A stretch of DNA of 64,000 bases from Pleurostoma richardsiae (lineage: Eukaryota; Ascomycota; Sordariomycetes; Calosphaeriales; Pleurostomataceae). The notes under the pieces are model-generated. The model was given only the letters and a program-made list of their open reading frames with translations, did no database searches and had not been told where the DNA came from. This document shows, piece after piece, positions 19,478-29,358 of the stretch. A program made the translations under genes and the position numbers. Location of the stretch: assembly GCA_030052745.1 (NCBI GenBank), contig JANBVO010000030.1, forward strand, positions 310,001 through 374,000. The letters are read 5' to 3'. Numbering within the stretch: position 1 is the first letter of the stretch; every line of letters starts with the position of its first letter.

Positions 19478-21406
19478 CTATCTGTAGTCCCTCAGGTCCG
19501 CGTAGTGCAAATTCTTCGTAAAGCGGGGAAGCTTGCGATCCCGCTCGTACAGGAAGCCGCAGTTGTTGCAAAGAGTCTGAGATTGGGGGCGCCACGTTAG
19601 CAAGATTATGACCGCCGTCGGACGGCACAGGCAGGAGGCGAGGGTAATGGTGCGGCAACAACTCACCCTTGGCCCGAGCGGCCCATCACGAACAGCCCAC
19701 ACGCTCGTGCCCCAGACGCGGCAGTGACTACACCGCCACGTATTGCGCTCCTGCTCCGCGAGCGACCCGCCGCCGCCGTATCCACCCCCAGCCGCGCTGC
19801 CCACGTCTGGTGTGCCGCGCCCGCCCGGCGTCCCCGACCGCGCGAGGGGCGACAGGCTGCGGAACCGCCTCTTCTTCTTGCTCCTCTCGCCGCGGCCCAT
19901 GCGCTCCTCCTCCTGCTCGATGAGCCCGCCGAACCCAAACCCGATGGGCACGCCGCCCGCCATGCCGGCGTTGCTGCTGAATCGCGCCGTCTCGCGCCGC
20001 AGCCGGCGGATCTGCCGCTCGCGGTCTCCCTCACGCTTCTCGATCTCCTCCTTGCTGAGCGTCTCGATCTTGGGCTCCCACTCGTCCGCTAGGTGCTCGG
20101 GGTCGTAGCGCCATCCCGCGCCCTCGCCGCCCACCGTGATGGCGGCGTCGTTGGGGAACTCGCCCGCGCCGATCGCGCCCGCGCCGTTCCAGCCTGCCAC
20201 AAGACCGCCGGACTCGCAGGCCTCCTTCTTCAGGCGCAGCTCGGCCTCGTAGATCGCATGCGTCAGGGCGGGGACCCATTCCCCAGACAGGCCGAGGTCG
20301 GCACATGTCTGTTTGGCGAAGCTCTCGGCCGTACCGGGCGGGTGAAGAAGAGACCACTCAAACTTATCTGTGTAGAGCTGAGATGATAAGTTGATGGTCA
20401 GATTGATGATGCAGCGGTAGGTATCGTCGGGGTTATAGTCGTCTGAATCCGCAGAGATGTGCGTGGCTGTGGCGGTCACCTCCGGCTGCCCGTCCTGCGC
20501 CTGAGCTCCCGTTGATGTTGGGCCAGGAGTTCCTGGACCAAGCTTCGAAGGCGTGGAAGGGACGTATTGGGGCCCGTTACGGAGAGGCGTGTCGCCACGG
20601 CTGGTGCTTGTAGCAAATGGCGCCGGCGTCGATGGCGTGTCACGGTTGCCCGAGCCAGCTGCAAATCTCGGTACCTCCGGAGCGTTGCTCTGGTGCTGTT
20701 GAGAGTGGAACAGCGGATGTAGAGCGACTCCAGCGTATTCTTCCAGCTGGGTTCGAATTTGCTTGCTTATTTCAGCGATTGTGCCGGCGCGGTTTGGGAG
20801 ATCGAGGTCCTGGACTAGTGTCTGTGCGAACTGATCGGTCGTGATGAGTGTCTCGTGGAGATTCCACAAGAAGATGTCTCTGAGGCGGTAAGGTACCGTC
20901 GGCTCCTGAGGCTTGTACTGCGGGAGTGAAGGGTCGGCGGGCTGGTTGGGAGGAAGCGGGAGAGGTGGCGCAGGAGTGAAGGCTGGGATGTCGAGGTCGA
21001 TGCGGATAGGGATGAGAGTAAGCGGGAGGCACGCCTGGGCGTAGTTTTGCATGTCTGACCGCGTCTGCCTCGGTTTTGTCATCCAGTCTCGCCAGATTCC
21101 CTGGACGTCCACGGGAACATATGTCTCCTTCCCGACCTTGTCGCTCGGGTCCGCCTTGGCTGCGCTGTCATCGCGCCGTAAGCTCCGTAGGCCGGTTGGA
21201 CGCCGGCGGCTGTCGTCATCGTCATCGTCGTAGTCTTCGAACCCGTCTTCTGCGTAGTTGATGACTGTCGTTCCTCTCTTGGTGGTTCGCGCGATGGGGC
21301 CGGTCGGCGCTGATGACAGGACGGGGGTGAGCAGGGAGTTGTTGTAGGTGCGCAATCGAGGCGCATATGAGGATATGAACCCCTGCGGTTCTGGACGAGC
21401 CGCCAT
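19478..21406 (-). CDS. snf5: SNF5/SMARCB1-family chromatin remodelling subunit with GATA finger
   Basis: Two exons (21406-19667 and 19576-19478; intron 19577-19666, donor GTGAGT, branch GCTAAC, acceptor CTCAG) give 612 residues. After a disordered N-terminus with an acidic run comes the SNF5 homology region in two repeats: LTLIPIRIDLDI..PYRLRDIFLWNLHE..FAQTLVQDLDLP and IINLTINLSSQLYTDKFEW..FAKQTCADLGL. A basic stretch (RSKKKRRFRSLSPLAR) follows. The C-terminus holds a GATA-type finger with CSHC and CNNC separated by 20 residues, the arrangement of filamentous fungal Snf5 proteins; Sfh1 of RSC is the alternative. It acts in the nucleus as a core subunit of a SWI/SNF-class ATP-dependent remodeller. 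The intron lies inside the finger loop, is 90 nt and has no stop, so a retained form would stay open (642 residues). Confidence 0.92.
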   Translation of the reverse strand: MAARPEPQGFISSYAPRLRTYNNSLLTPVLSSAPTGPIARTTKRGTTVINYAEDGFEDYDDDDDDSRRRPTGLRSLRRDDSAAKADPSDKVGKETYVPVDVQGIWRDWMTKPRQTRSDMQNYAQACLPLTLIPIRIDLDIPAFTPAPPLPLPPNQPADPSLPQYKPQEPTVPYRLRDIFLWNLHETLITTDQFAQTLVQDLDLPNRAGTIAEISKQIRTQLEEYAGVALHPLFHSQQHQSNAPEVPRFAAGSGNRDTPSTPAPFATSTSRGDTPLRNGPQYVPSTPSKLGPGTPGPTSTGAQAQDGQPEVTATATHISADSDDYNPDDTYRCIINLTINLSSQLYTDKFEWSLLHPPGTAESFAKQTCADLGLSGEWVPALTHAIYEAELRLKKEACESGGLVAGWNGAGAIGAGEFPNDAAITVGGEGAGWRYDPEHLADEWEPKIETLSKEEIEKREGDRERQIRRLRRETARFSSNAGMAGGVPIGFGFGGLIEQEEERMGRGERSKKKRRFRSLSPLARSGTPGGRGTPDVGSAAGGGYGGGGSLAEQERNTWRCSHCRVWGTSVWAVRDGPLGPRVSCCRTITLASCLCRPTAVIILLTWRPQSQTLCNNCGFLYERDRKLPRFTKNLHYADLRDYR

Positions 21407-22537
21407 TTTGGGATCGTGGTCCTGTGCTCTCTTCGTGTGTTCGGGCGCTGGGGAGCCTCACTCGACGGCGCAATGAAGCTAGGGATGGAGAACCATGCGG
21501 CGGCTATCTACCCCGGTCCGAGCAGAGAGAAGACGGAGTAGGCTGCGAGATAGTAGGTGTGTGTTTGCTGCGCGGGCTCGATGAGAATGCTAGGAAGTCG
21601 ATGCGATCAGGAGCCGACTATGATGGTGCAGCGGCAGTACGGCAAGATTCAGCATTCGTCGCAATCACTTTTCTGTCGCGTCCAACTTTGAGCGTCGCGA
21701 TCTTCTCAATTGCATACGCCAGGCCAGATGTGGTCTAGCTCGGCGTAAGAGGCACGTGCAATCTCGGCGCCTGAGAAATGAGGACGTAACGCTCGATTGT
21801 GTACTGTACCTCCACCATCCTGGCAGCCAACCTGACGCAGCAGGGCAACAAGCAGTTGAGAATGGTTTCAAACCCGTTGAAGAGGTATCGAATAGAGTCT
21901 ATAGAGAACACTGAACCTTGTGTCTTCTGGACTTGCAGGACTTCACCACATTCTACATAGATTGAACCATTGACACACGTACGTATCCGTACCATCATCG
22001 CCCTCTGCCACTGCGGGGTTGACGAGGTGACGCCAAGAAGCGTTTCTAGGGATACCTGGCCGAAGATATCGGGGATAGATGAGCCTTTGTTGGTGCACAG
22101 TAACGTGATCGCCTCACGCCCACTTTATGTTTGTTCCCGCCTTCCAGTCCGGGCTGGCCGGGGGGCTCTGCTTACGGCCTCCGTAACGGTGCCGTCCCGC
22201 TCGGGCTGCAGCCATGCGCCGGCACCTGCCGCCTTCTGCTTAGCCCAGCCCACTCCCGCCTTCGCGTTACATCCAGGCTGCAACGAGCGCTGGTCGATCC
22301 GAAGCAAAACATCCAACCCTGACTGCTGCCGGTGACGAGCGTGACGGGAACAGCTGGTGTCGCTGCGCTGCCTCGGACCTTGCATGTCGATAACGCCGCA
22401 ACGGTGCATTGAATTACATATGCCCAGAGCACCTTATATTGCCATAAACAGATGCCATATGAGCCGGTGAGTCCCCCTCCCCTCCTTTCCACCCCAATCC
22501 CCATCACCACACATAGAAATCCGCCTGTGTATGCGAG
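21407..22537. other. Divergent promoter region
   Basis: 1.13 kb between the starts of the SNF5-family gene (minus) and the S28 peptidase gene (plus). A TATA-like TTATATT lies near 22434, about 100 bp before the peptidase ATG. No supported open frame. Confidence 0.5.
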
Positions 22538-24199
22538 ATGGCGGTTCTGGTGAACCTCTTCACCGCGTCCCTTGTGCTGTGCGGGGCGGTCGAGGCGTTT
22601 CGCACGTCCTATACGCTGCCTCAGCTGCGTGAACTCGCCTCGCAGAGTGGACAATTGCGCGCCAACCGGGCTCGGGATATCGATCCCTCTCTGTTATATC
22701 CCGAGTACAACCTCTCAGTGCCCATTGATCACTTCCACAATGATTCACTCTATGAGCCGCACTCGAATGGGTCCTTCAATCTGCGGTACTGGTTCGACGC
22801 CAGCCATTACAAAAAGGGTGGTCCCGTCATCGTGCTGCAGAGTGGTGAGACCTCCGGTGTGGGCAGGCTGCCTTTCCTCCAGAAGGGCATCGTAGCGCAG
22901 CTGGCACAGGTCACTGGCGGCATAGGTGTCATCCTGGAGCACCGGTATTATGGCACGAGCTGGCCCGTCGACGATCTCAGCATCGAGAACCTGCGCTTCT
23001 TGTCCACGGACCAGGCAATCGCTGACATGGTCTACTTCGCCAAGAACGTCGTCTTTGACGGTCTGGAGGACCTGGACCTGACTGCGCCCAAGACGCCATA
23101 CATTGCGTATGGCGGCTCCTATGCTGGAGCCTTTGTCGCTATCCTGCGCAAGGCGTATCCAGATGTGTACTGGGGCTCCATCTCTAGTTCGGGTGTCACA
23201 GAAGCCATTTATGACTACTGGGAGTACTATGAGGCAGCGCGCCTCTTCGCGCCGCAGGGCTGTGTCCTCGCTACCCAGAAGCTCACCAACGTCGTTGATA
23301 ACATTCTCATTGGCAAAAACGGCACCGAATACGTCCAGCGCCTGAAGACTGCTTTCGGCCTCGGCAACTTGACGCGAAGCGACGACTTTGCCAGTGCCAT
23401 CAGCGGTGGTATTGCCGGGCTGCAGAGCACGAACTGGGATCCCGCGGAGAACAGCACCGACTTTGGGGTGTACTGCGATACCATCAGCTCCACTACGCTA
23501 CTCTATCCAAACGTTGAGAGCCTCACAGCCGAGGCGGCTGAGCTGATCGATGTCGGTGGCTGGGGCAACGAGTCTCAGACGCTCGTGCCCCAGCTGCTCA
23601 ACTACATCGGCTACATCAACGAGACGAGCGTCTCGCGGTGCGCGCAGAGCAACCAGACGCAGGATGAGTGCTACACCAACTACGACAGCGACTTCTACCG
23701 CCAGGACGACATCGGCCAGGACTGGCGCTCCTGGCCCTGGCAGTACTGCACCGAGTGGGGCTACCTGCAGACCGGCTCCGGGGTCCCCGCCGACATCCTG
23801 CCCCTCATCTCGCGGCTCATCGACCTCAACTTCACGTCGGTCGTCTGCCGCGAGGCCTTCAACATCACGCAGCCCTCGGCCATTGGCCGCATCAACAAGT
23901 GGGGCGGCTTCGGCATCTCCTACCCGCGGCTGGCCATCGTGGACGGCGAACGCGACCCCTGGCGGCAGGCGTGCCCGCACGCCATCGGGCAGCCGGACCG
24001 GCCCTCGACGGCCAGCGAGCCGTACATTCTGATCGCGGGCGGCGTGCACCACTGGGACGAGAACGGGCTGTTCCCCAACGAGACGACGCCGGAGCTGCCG
24101 CCGCTGCCGGTGGCCGACACGCAGAAGACGGAGGCCATGTTCGTCCAGGAGTGGATGCTGGAGTGGCAGCTGCACTGTATGGTGGACGGCGGCTGTTGA
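22538..24199 (+). CDS. Secreted serine peptidase, family S28
   Basis: A single exon encodes 553 residues. The N-terminus (MAVLVNLFTASLVLCGAVEA) is a signal peptide. The mature part shows the S28 (Pro-Xaa carboxypeptidase / DPP-II-like) hallmarks: VPIDHFHND, RYWFDASHYKKGGPV, GETSGVG, EHRYYGTSWP, the nucleophile elbow GGSYAG with Ser194, Asp473 in DGERDPW and His504 or His505 in GGVHHWDENG. The length fits fungal S28 enzymes. There are many N-glycosylation sequons, as expected for an extracellular or vacuolar protein. Family members remove residues next to proline, from peptides such as gliadin-like or proline-rich substrates, mostly at acid pH. It has no intron. GC is high near the 3' end, which produces a long open frame on the other strand that is not a gene. 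Confidence 0.94.
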   Translation: MAVLVNLFTASLVLCGAVEAFRTSYTLPQLRELASQSGQLRANRARDIDPSLLYPEYNLSVPIDHFHNDSLYEPHSNGSFNLRYWFDASHYKKGGPVIVLQSGETSGVGRLPFLQKGIVAQLAQVTGGIGVILEHRYYGTSWPVDDLSIENLRFLSTDQAIADMVYFAKNVVFDGLEDLDLTAPKTPYIAYGGSYAGAFVAILRKAYPDVYWGSISSSGVTEAIYDYWEYYEAARLFAPQGCVLATQKLTNVVDNILIGKNGTEYVQRLKTAFGLGNLTRSDDFASAISGGIAGLQSTNWDPAENSTDFGVYCDTISSTTLLYPNVESLTAEAAELIDVGGWGNESQTLVPQLLNYIGYINETSVSRCAQSNQTQDECYTNYDSDFYRQDDIGQDWRSWPWQYCTEWGYLQTGSGVPADILPLISRLIDLNFTSVVCREAFNITQPSAIGRINKWGGFGISYPRLAIVDGERDPWRQACPHAIGQPDRPSTASEPYILIAGGVHHWDENGLFPNETTPELPPLPVADTQKTEAMFVQEWMLEWQLHCMVDGGC

Positions 24200-24826
24200 A
24201 GCGGTGAACTGGGATTTACTAACACACGTAGCAGATATGAATGAGAATGAGAAAAAGCCACTCGAGCTGTGACGGGCGCCGTGAGAGGTGGTAAAAGAAA
24301 CGCAGGGGCAGCGGAGTACACAAGGTGACAGGGACTTGGGGGGAGAATCATGATGCCTCTGGCCGGACATTGCCGGGACAGGGGGGAGAAGACAGATCAC
24401 CTGAATATAGATCACCAAGTTCGGTATGAATCTACCAAAATCAATAACTTGGCCAAAGTTTGAAGCAATCTGAACGTCAGGCTTCAACGATTGATCCTTC
24501 GACGTAGATGCCATTGGCTAATTACACTTCGTCACCTCGTGCGAACGTGCGCAGGATCGGGTGGACTCGGTCTGGTCGATGGGGCGGTCTAACCCGGTTT
24601 CGTACCTACAGCTCTGTCGTTGGCTTGTGCCAATTGGCTTACACGCATCACTCCAGGCTGCCTAACATCATGGTGGTCGTGTTTTATCACATAGGTAGGG
24701 GTATGATCACGGCCGACGGAGTTGATAAGAAGCCCCAGATAGGCCCCAGATTCCAATGTGAATCCTGCGCCATCCACTAGCCCGACCCGACTCTCACACA
24801 GGCACCAACGACCCTCACGAGAAGCA
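24200..24826. other. Intergenic region
   Basis: 627 bp between the S28 peptidase stop and the SDR start. No element is recognised. Confidence 0.5.
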
Positions 24827-25966
24827 ATGGTCTCCCTCACCGAAGTCTCCATCGCAAACGCCAAGATCGCCACGCTCCTGCCGCCGGGGCTCGTGGCGGT
24901 CTTCGTGGGCGGCACCAGCGGCATCGGCGAGTTCACGCTCAAGGCACTCGCGAAACGCGCCGTCCGGCCGCGCATCTACATCGTCGGCCGGTCGGAGGAG
25001 GCGGCGGAGCGCATCAAAAAGGAGTGCGCGGCGCTGAACCCCCGCGGGGAGTACCTCTTCATCCCGAAGGACGTGAGCTTGATCGGGAATGTGGACGAGC
25101 TGTGCCGCGAGATCGCGAGCAGGGAGAAGTTCATCAACATACTGGTTGTCAGCGCGGGGACGCTGGTCATGGGCGTTGGTAAGTTTGTCTTTTGTCTTGG
25201 TCTTAATTCATATTCCCCAGTTTCTTCATTACAGATACCACACCCAATATAACTTGATGCCGCTGCGCGTCCTGACCACTATCCTTTAATAGAGACCAAG
25301 GAAGGCCTGGACCTCGCCACGGCGCTTTTGTACTACCAGCGTGTCCGCGTCGTCGCCAACCTCCTCCCTCTCCTCGTCCGCGCCCCCTCCTTCCGCCGGG
25401 TCATGTTTGTCGGCGCCGGAACCAAGGAAGGCCCCGTCGACACGTCCGACTTCTCGGCCCGGAAGGTTCCCCTGACCAGGCAGCGGGGCCACGTCGTCTC
25501 GATGACGACCCTCGCACTGGAGGAGCTGGCACGGCGCGCCCCCGGCGTCAGTTTCATCAACGACTTCCCCGGCGCGGTGAAGACGGGCATCGGCCGCGGG
25601 GCCCGGAGCCCAGCGATGCTGCTGATGCGGGCGGTGTTTGCTGTCGTGGGCCCGCTGGTGTACGTCCCGGCCGAGGAATGCGGGGAGCGGCACTTGTACG
25701 CGCTGACGAGTGCGCGGTACCCGGCCGGGGACGGTGCTGCTGATGAGGTAGGCGTGCCGGTGGGAGAGGGCTTGGGTGTTGCGGTTGGGACGGACGGGAA
25801 GGTAGGGAGCGGGGTGTACACGATTGACCGGGAGGGTGAGAGCGGGGGACCGAAGGTAGTGGAGCTGCTTGCTCAGCTGCGGAAGGAGGGGGTTGGGAAG
25901 AAGGTGTGGGAGCACACAGAGGGGGAGTTTAAGCGGATCAGTGGTGTTGCTGCTATCGAACTGTGA
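24827..25966 (+). CDS. Short-chain dehydrogenase/reductase-like protein
   Basis: Two exons (24827-25178 and 25293-25966; intron 25179-25292, GTAAGT..AATAG) give 341 residues. The Rossmann N-terminus is clear: LVAVFVGGTSGIGEFTL is the SDR glycine motif, with IYIVGRS after beta-2, DVSLIGNVDEL for the adenine-ring acid and LVVSAGTLV for the NNAG-like strand. The catalytic YxxxK is not evident where expected: the sequence around DFSARKVPLTRQRGHVV carries FSARK in place of a tyrosine motif, although FINDFPGAVKTGI matches the post-catalytic PG block. This is typical of a divergent fungal SDR group of unknown substrate, often near secondary-metabolite genes. No signal peptide is seen. Redox activity is inferred from the fold only. 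Confidence 0.84.
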
Positions 25967-26099
25967 TGGCGGGAAGATAATGTGAGGAGAGGAGGTAGAT
26001 GCAGCAGAGGAATGGCCCCGATGGCTTTACTGCTTCTCTTAGTTAGCGACGTTACTAGTGACAGCGATCAAGGCAGATATACCAGTGCATCTATTGCGG

Positions 26100-26480
26100 T
26101 TAGGATTCGGCGTCCTTGAGCTTCGCGCGACGAGCCTTTCGCTTCTCCTTGCCCTCCTTCCACGCCTCGCGAATTGCCCACCCCCCACAGCAGACGACAA
26201 AGTAGACTCCCACGAGCGTTGCCACAACACCGAAGACAATTCCGATTATAACGCCGGGGCTGATGGGGCCTCCGCCTGAAGAGTTCGTCCGCGCCGGGAC
26301 GTGCTGGCGGCCCTCGGAGGTGGTGAGGTTACCACCCAGGCCGGCGCTGTATCCTCCACCAACGCCACTTCCTGGATGCGCGTCGATAACGTTGTCGTCA
26401 TGCGAGGTGTTGAAGACGCCCCATCCCTTCACAACGTGTGGGAGTAGCAGCATGGTCCAAATCACAGTGACGGTCGTCAT
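26100..26480 (-). CDS. Small type-I membrane protein, unknown function
   Basis: A single exon encodes 126 residues. The layout is coherent: an N-terminal hydrophobic leader (VTVIWTMLLLPHVVKG), a lumenal or extracellular Gly/Ser/Asn-rich stretch with three N-glycosylation sequons (NTS, NLT, NSS), one transmembrane helix (GVIIGIVFGVVATLVGVYFVV) and a short highly basic cytosolic tail (KEGKEKRKARRAKLK) that fits the positive-inside rule. It is convergent with the SDR gene 133 bp away. I do not recognise a family. The orderly topology makes it more credible than a chance frame, but there is no motif to confirm it. Confidence 0.55.
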   Translation of the reverse strand: MTTVTVIWTMLLLPHVVKGWGVFNTSHDDNVIDAHPGSGVGGGYSAGLGGNLTTSEGRQHVPARTNSSGGGPISPGVIIGIVFGVVATLVGVYFVVCCGGWAIREAWKEGKEKRKARRAKLKDAES

Positions 26481-28115
26481 CTAGATCGCTTCGACTTCGC
26501 GACGAAAACGAGCTTAGACTGTATGTTCATTCCAATTGTAGGTCGAGCAGAGAGAACACTTGCTGCACCGCGCTTCGAAAAGGCCTTCTTGTATCATCCG
26601 AACGCGAGTGGGACGAAGGTTCGGCTCAAAGTTGGGAGAGAAGCGACTTGAAAGCCATGGGAAACCTTGCTGCTCTCCCTCGCTTGCTCACCGGCACCGT
26701 CATCGGCATCCTGCTAGGACAGAGGAAGGCTAAAGAGTAACTTTGGAATAACCACGCAGCCGTTGAACTTTCTTGGATACACAGTATGGCATGAGTCTGG
26801 GTGGCCACCCAAGGCCCTAGGCCAACCCATTCTGACTGTGTCAAAAGCTTGTGTTCGAGATCATGGCATAAGTTCCAGGGATGGATCCGGGGAAGTGTCC
26901 GATGTCTTCGAGGCTTCCGTTAGGGCACAATCATTATATTTTTGGACTTCTGCAGGTGAAGAATACCGTTGTGTAATCTGATTGAAACTTTCGCGGAGAG
27001 ATTTTCCTTTGAAGGCATATCAGATCGTCAATGGAAGAAGATGGAGGATGGAATAGGATCGAGGGTGCTGCTCAGGCCTGGATAGAGTACGGAGGTACGG
27101 AGTACTTCAGGCACAGTGATGGGACGCGCTAGACCGAGACGGAAAATGGAGGCTCCTTCTTCCGCATTCACTGTTTCGGGCCCTCCAACCTCGTGTTTCT
27201 CCTCGAAGTTCATCACATCGGCGAATAATCCACGCCACAGAGTGCCTGACTACTCTTCTTGGGGCACATGGAAGGAGACGGCGGCTCCGAAGTCGCCTCA
27301 CTTTGTTCTCTAGCTTTACTGCCACGCGCTGGTTTGTGCGCTTCAAGCGATGGTCGTGAATCGGCTTTGCCTGATGGACCGAGAAGCTTCTTCGAGCTCC
27401 CAGTCGTTGACCTGAGTCTGCACGCACGTGGAAAATCGCGTGCGTGGATATGAGATTCTTCGATATCATCTGATGTACTCTGTCGCAGCTCCGGAATGCC
27501 TTCATGCGGGTTTCTCGCTCGCTGATGGTCGGGAAATGGCACGGAATAGTGAGCTGCGTCACTTCAACGTTTGGGCAGAGCTCACTGCGCGGCGGGCATG
27601 CCACAGCGTCGGCACAGACTCACGAATGGGAGACTGAGACCTGGAAATGCTTGGACGAGGCTCATCTATTCCAGACACTGCATTTCGGAAGTAGGGCTCC
27701 CTATCTGACCGGTCCGCTCCAGAGCTATCAGCCAGCAATACTGACATCCCTACATCCACCGCCAACCGAGCTCCATCAGAGCAGGCTGCCTCCGTCGGAA
27801 TGAACAAATGGTAAGGAAATTTGTCCATGTATGGCCTTTTGACGGCCAGGAGATCGGAAAAGCGTCGTCATCAAGGTGAACTTGAGAGGCAGACGGCAAC
27901 CGGCCGAGATGTATGTAACCCCAGATCGTCCAGGCTGCAGTACATCAGCCCAGACCCTTCCAAAAATAAGACGGGTAATATGGCCAAGTGCGATTGTCTT
28001 CCGGGTCCCCTGGTCACCAGCGAATCAGCAGAAGACGACGACGCTCGGGAAAGGGACAGACAGGTCTTCAGCTCGCAGTGCCGGGGCCATACCTACGTCC
28101 CACGGAGTTCATGCG
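26481..28115. other. Long intergenic region
   Basis: 1.6 kb without a supported gene. Overlapping open frames at 27107-27604 (minus) and 27428-27803 (plus) have no recognisable features and no splice logic. No RNA gene was recognised. Confidence 0.45.
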
Positions 28116-28610
28116 TTACTCTGCGAGCACCATCACGCGCGGGCGCGGACCACGTTCTCCGTTAGATCCTTCAGGCCGGAACAAAGGCCGGACAGGTGCC
28201 TTTCCCTTCCACATTGCTGGAGCCGGACGCTGTTCCAGGATGGGCGGGAAAACGGGGAGAGCCGACCGCACGGCCCGGCGTCCACCTGCTGTGTTGACCT
28301 GTTTACCGTGGTCCTGCGATAGCGGCCGCCCCCGTCTCTCCACGCTTTCGTCATCTTGCAGGCTACCGCTGCTCTTGGGACTGGCACTAACCGCTCCAGA
28401 GGCCCGAAGCTCCCCCTTCTCAGCCTCAGCTGCGTCAGGCGGTGCTTTTCTTGGCGTGCGCCTGATGCGGTTCCTGAGAACCTGCCACAGCTTCCAGCTC
28501 AGGACGAACGGTATCCAGCCCAACGTGCAGGAGCACATCACAACCTTGAACATGGTCGAGGACATGCCATTGGTATGGTCCATGATCGATCTTGTCTCTA
28601 GTCCCTCCAT
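28116..28610 (-). CDS. Hypothetical single-pass membrane protein (doubtful)
   Basis: A possible single-exon gene of 164 residues from ATG at 28610 (MEGLETRSIMDHTNG). It has one hydrophobic segment (MFKVVMCSCTLGWIPFVLSW) followed by a basic Arg-rich stop-transfer patch (RNRIRRTPRK) and a long polar tail with Ser/Pro/Arg-rich composition. No family is recognised and no homology can be tested here. The frame continues upstream to an ATG at 28733 across a perfect inverted repeat. Its 3' end overlaps other open frames, so it may be spurious. Confidence 0.32.
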   Translation of the reverse strand: MEGLETRSIMDHTNGMSSTMFKVVMCSCTLGWIPFVLSWKLWQVLRNRIRRTPRKAPPDAAEAEKGELRASGAVSASPKSSGSLQDDESVERRGRPLSQDHGKQVNTAGGRRAVRSALPVFPPILEQRPAPAMWKGKAPVRPLFRPEGSNGERGPRPRVMVLAE

Positions 28611-28719
28611 GGTTGTTGTTTTTCGTTGCTGATTTATGTAGACTCTGCAGGCAAATACGTCGTGGTCAGGTCGTGTCGGCCACAGAAATTGCTTCATTCT
28701 TTGCCCGCAAAGTTTGCTA

Positions 28720-28777
28720 TAAATCGCAGCCATGTTCGGATAAGGTTCCGTATTTCGCGGCGCATGGCTGCGATTTA
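28720..28777. repeat. Perfect 15-bp inverted repeat (hairpin)
   Basis: TAAATCGCAGCCATG at 28720-28734 is repeated exactly inverted at 28763-28777, with a 28-base spacer that contains a small CGGA/TCCG pair. It has no U-tract and is not a bacterial-type terminator. It lies between the doubtful gene at 28116-28610 and the GH7 promoter. Confidence 0.85.
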
Positions 28778-29350
28778 CCTTTCCCAGGAAAGTTTACGCA
28801 GTCAGGATGTCCCAGACCAACTGTAGTGGCTTGGATCAATGACAAGCACAGTCGTTGCTCACCTATGGGCACTGCAGTCGACGCTGCACCTGAATATCTA
28901 GTTATGTCATCGTGCCCAGAGGGACTGGACTGCTGCTATTCAAGCCAAAGAGGTCTGCGCAGCTCAAGCCATGAACCTAGACCACCAATATTACATCACA
29001 CGTTCTGGATGCTTTGCCTCGAGGGTTTGCCGGAAGCGTGTACCGGATCGAGCTATCGCTCGATCATTGAGACCTTTGCTAATGCAGACTCTAGCCGAAG
29101 ACCGGCCGGAGGACGGAGTTTCTCTACGCCCCTGTAGATACATCTATCTCAGTTGGGGTAGGTCATAAGACTGCGCATTATAGCTCGATTCCTCCCTACC
29201 ACCATGCAGGTCGGCACATGGCCGCACTGCAAGGCACTGACAGCATAGCAGTAGCCAATCTCTCCAAATTGCCTACTACCTGGTTCTGCATCCCACAATC
29301 CCGGTCTGCTTGCGAAGCGCAGAATGAAGACTGACGGATTCTGATCCGGA

Positions 29351-29358
29351 GGCTAGCC
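29351..29358. promoter_or_regulatory. Candidate Xyr1/XlnR-type site (GGCTAGCC palindrome)
   Basis: The palindrome gives GGCTAG on both strands, fitting the GGCTAR core bound by the fungal (hemi)cellulase activator. It lies about 1.25 kb upstream of the GH7 start. Two further GGC(A/T)4 matches lie at 29267-29273 (minus) and 29825-29831 (plus). Short motifs occur by chance, so this is suggestive only. Confidence 0.3.

Noticed and set aside
23498-24514. A 338-codon minus-strand frame opposite the S28 peptidase
   Set aside because: Antisense shadow of a gene with intact catalytic motifs; Arg/Leu/Val-rich with no features.
27107-27604. A 165-codon minus-strand frame
   Set aside because: Arg/Ser/His-rich composition, overlapping frames on both strands, no motif and no splice logic.
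28592-29137. A 181-codon plus-strand frame upstream of the GH7 gene
   Set aside because: It crosses the inverted repeat, begins without a credible start context and shows no family features.
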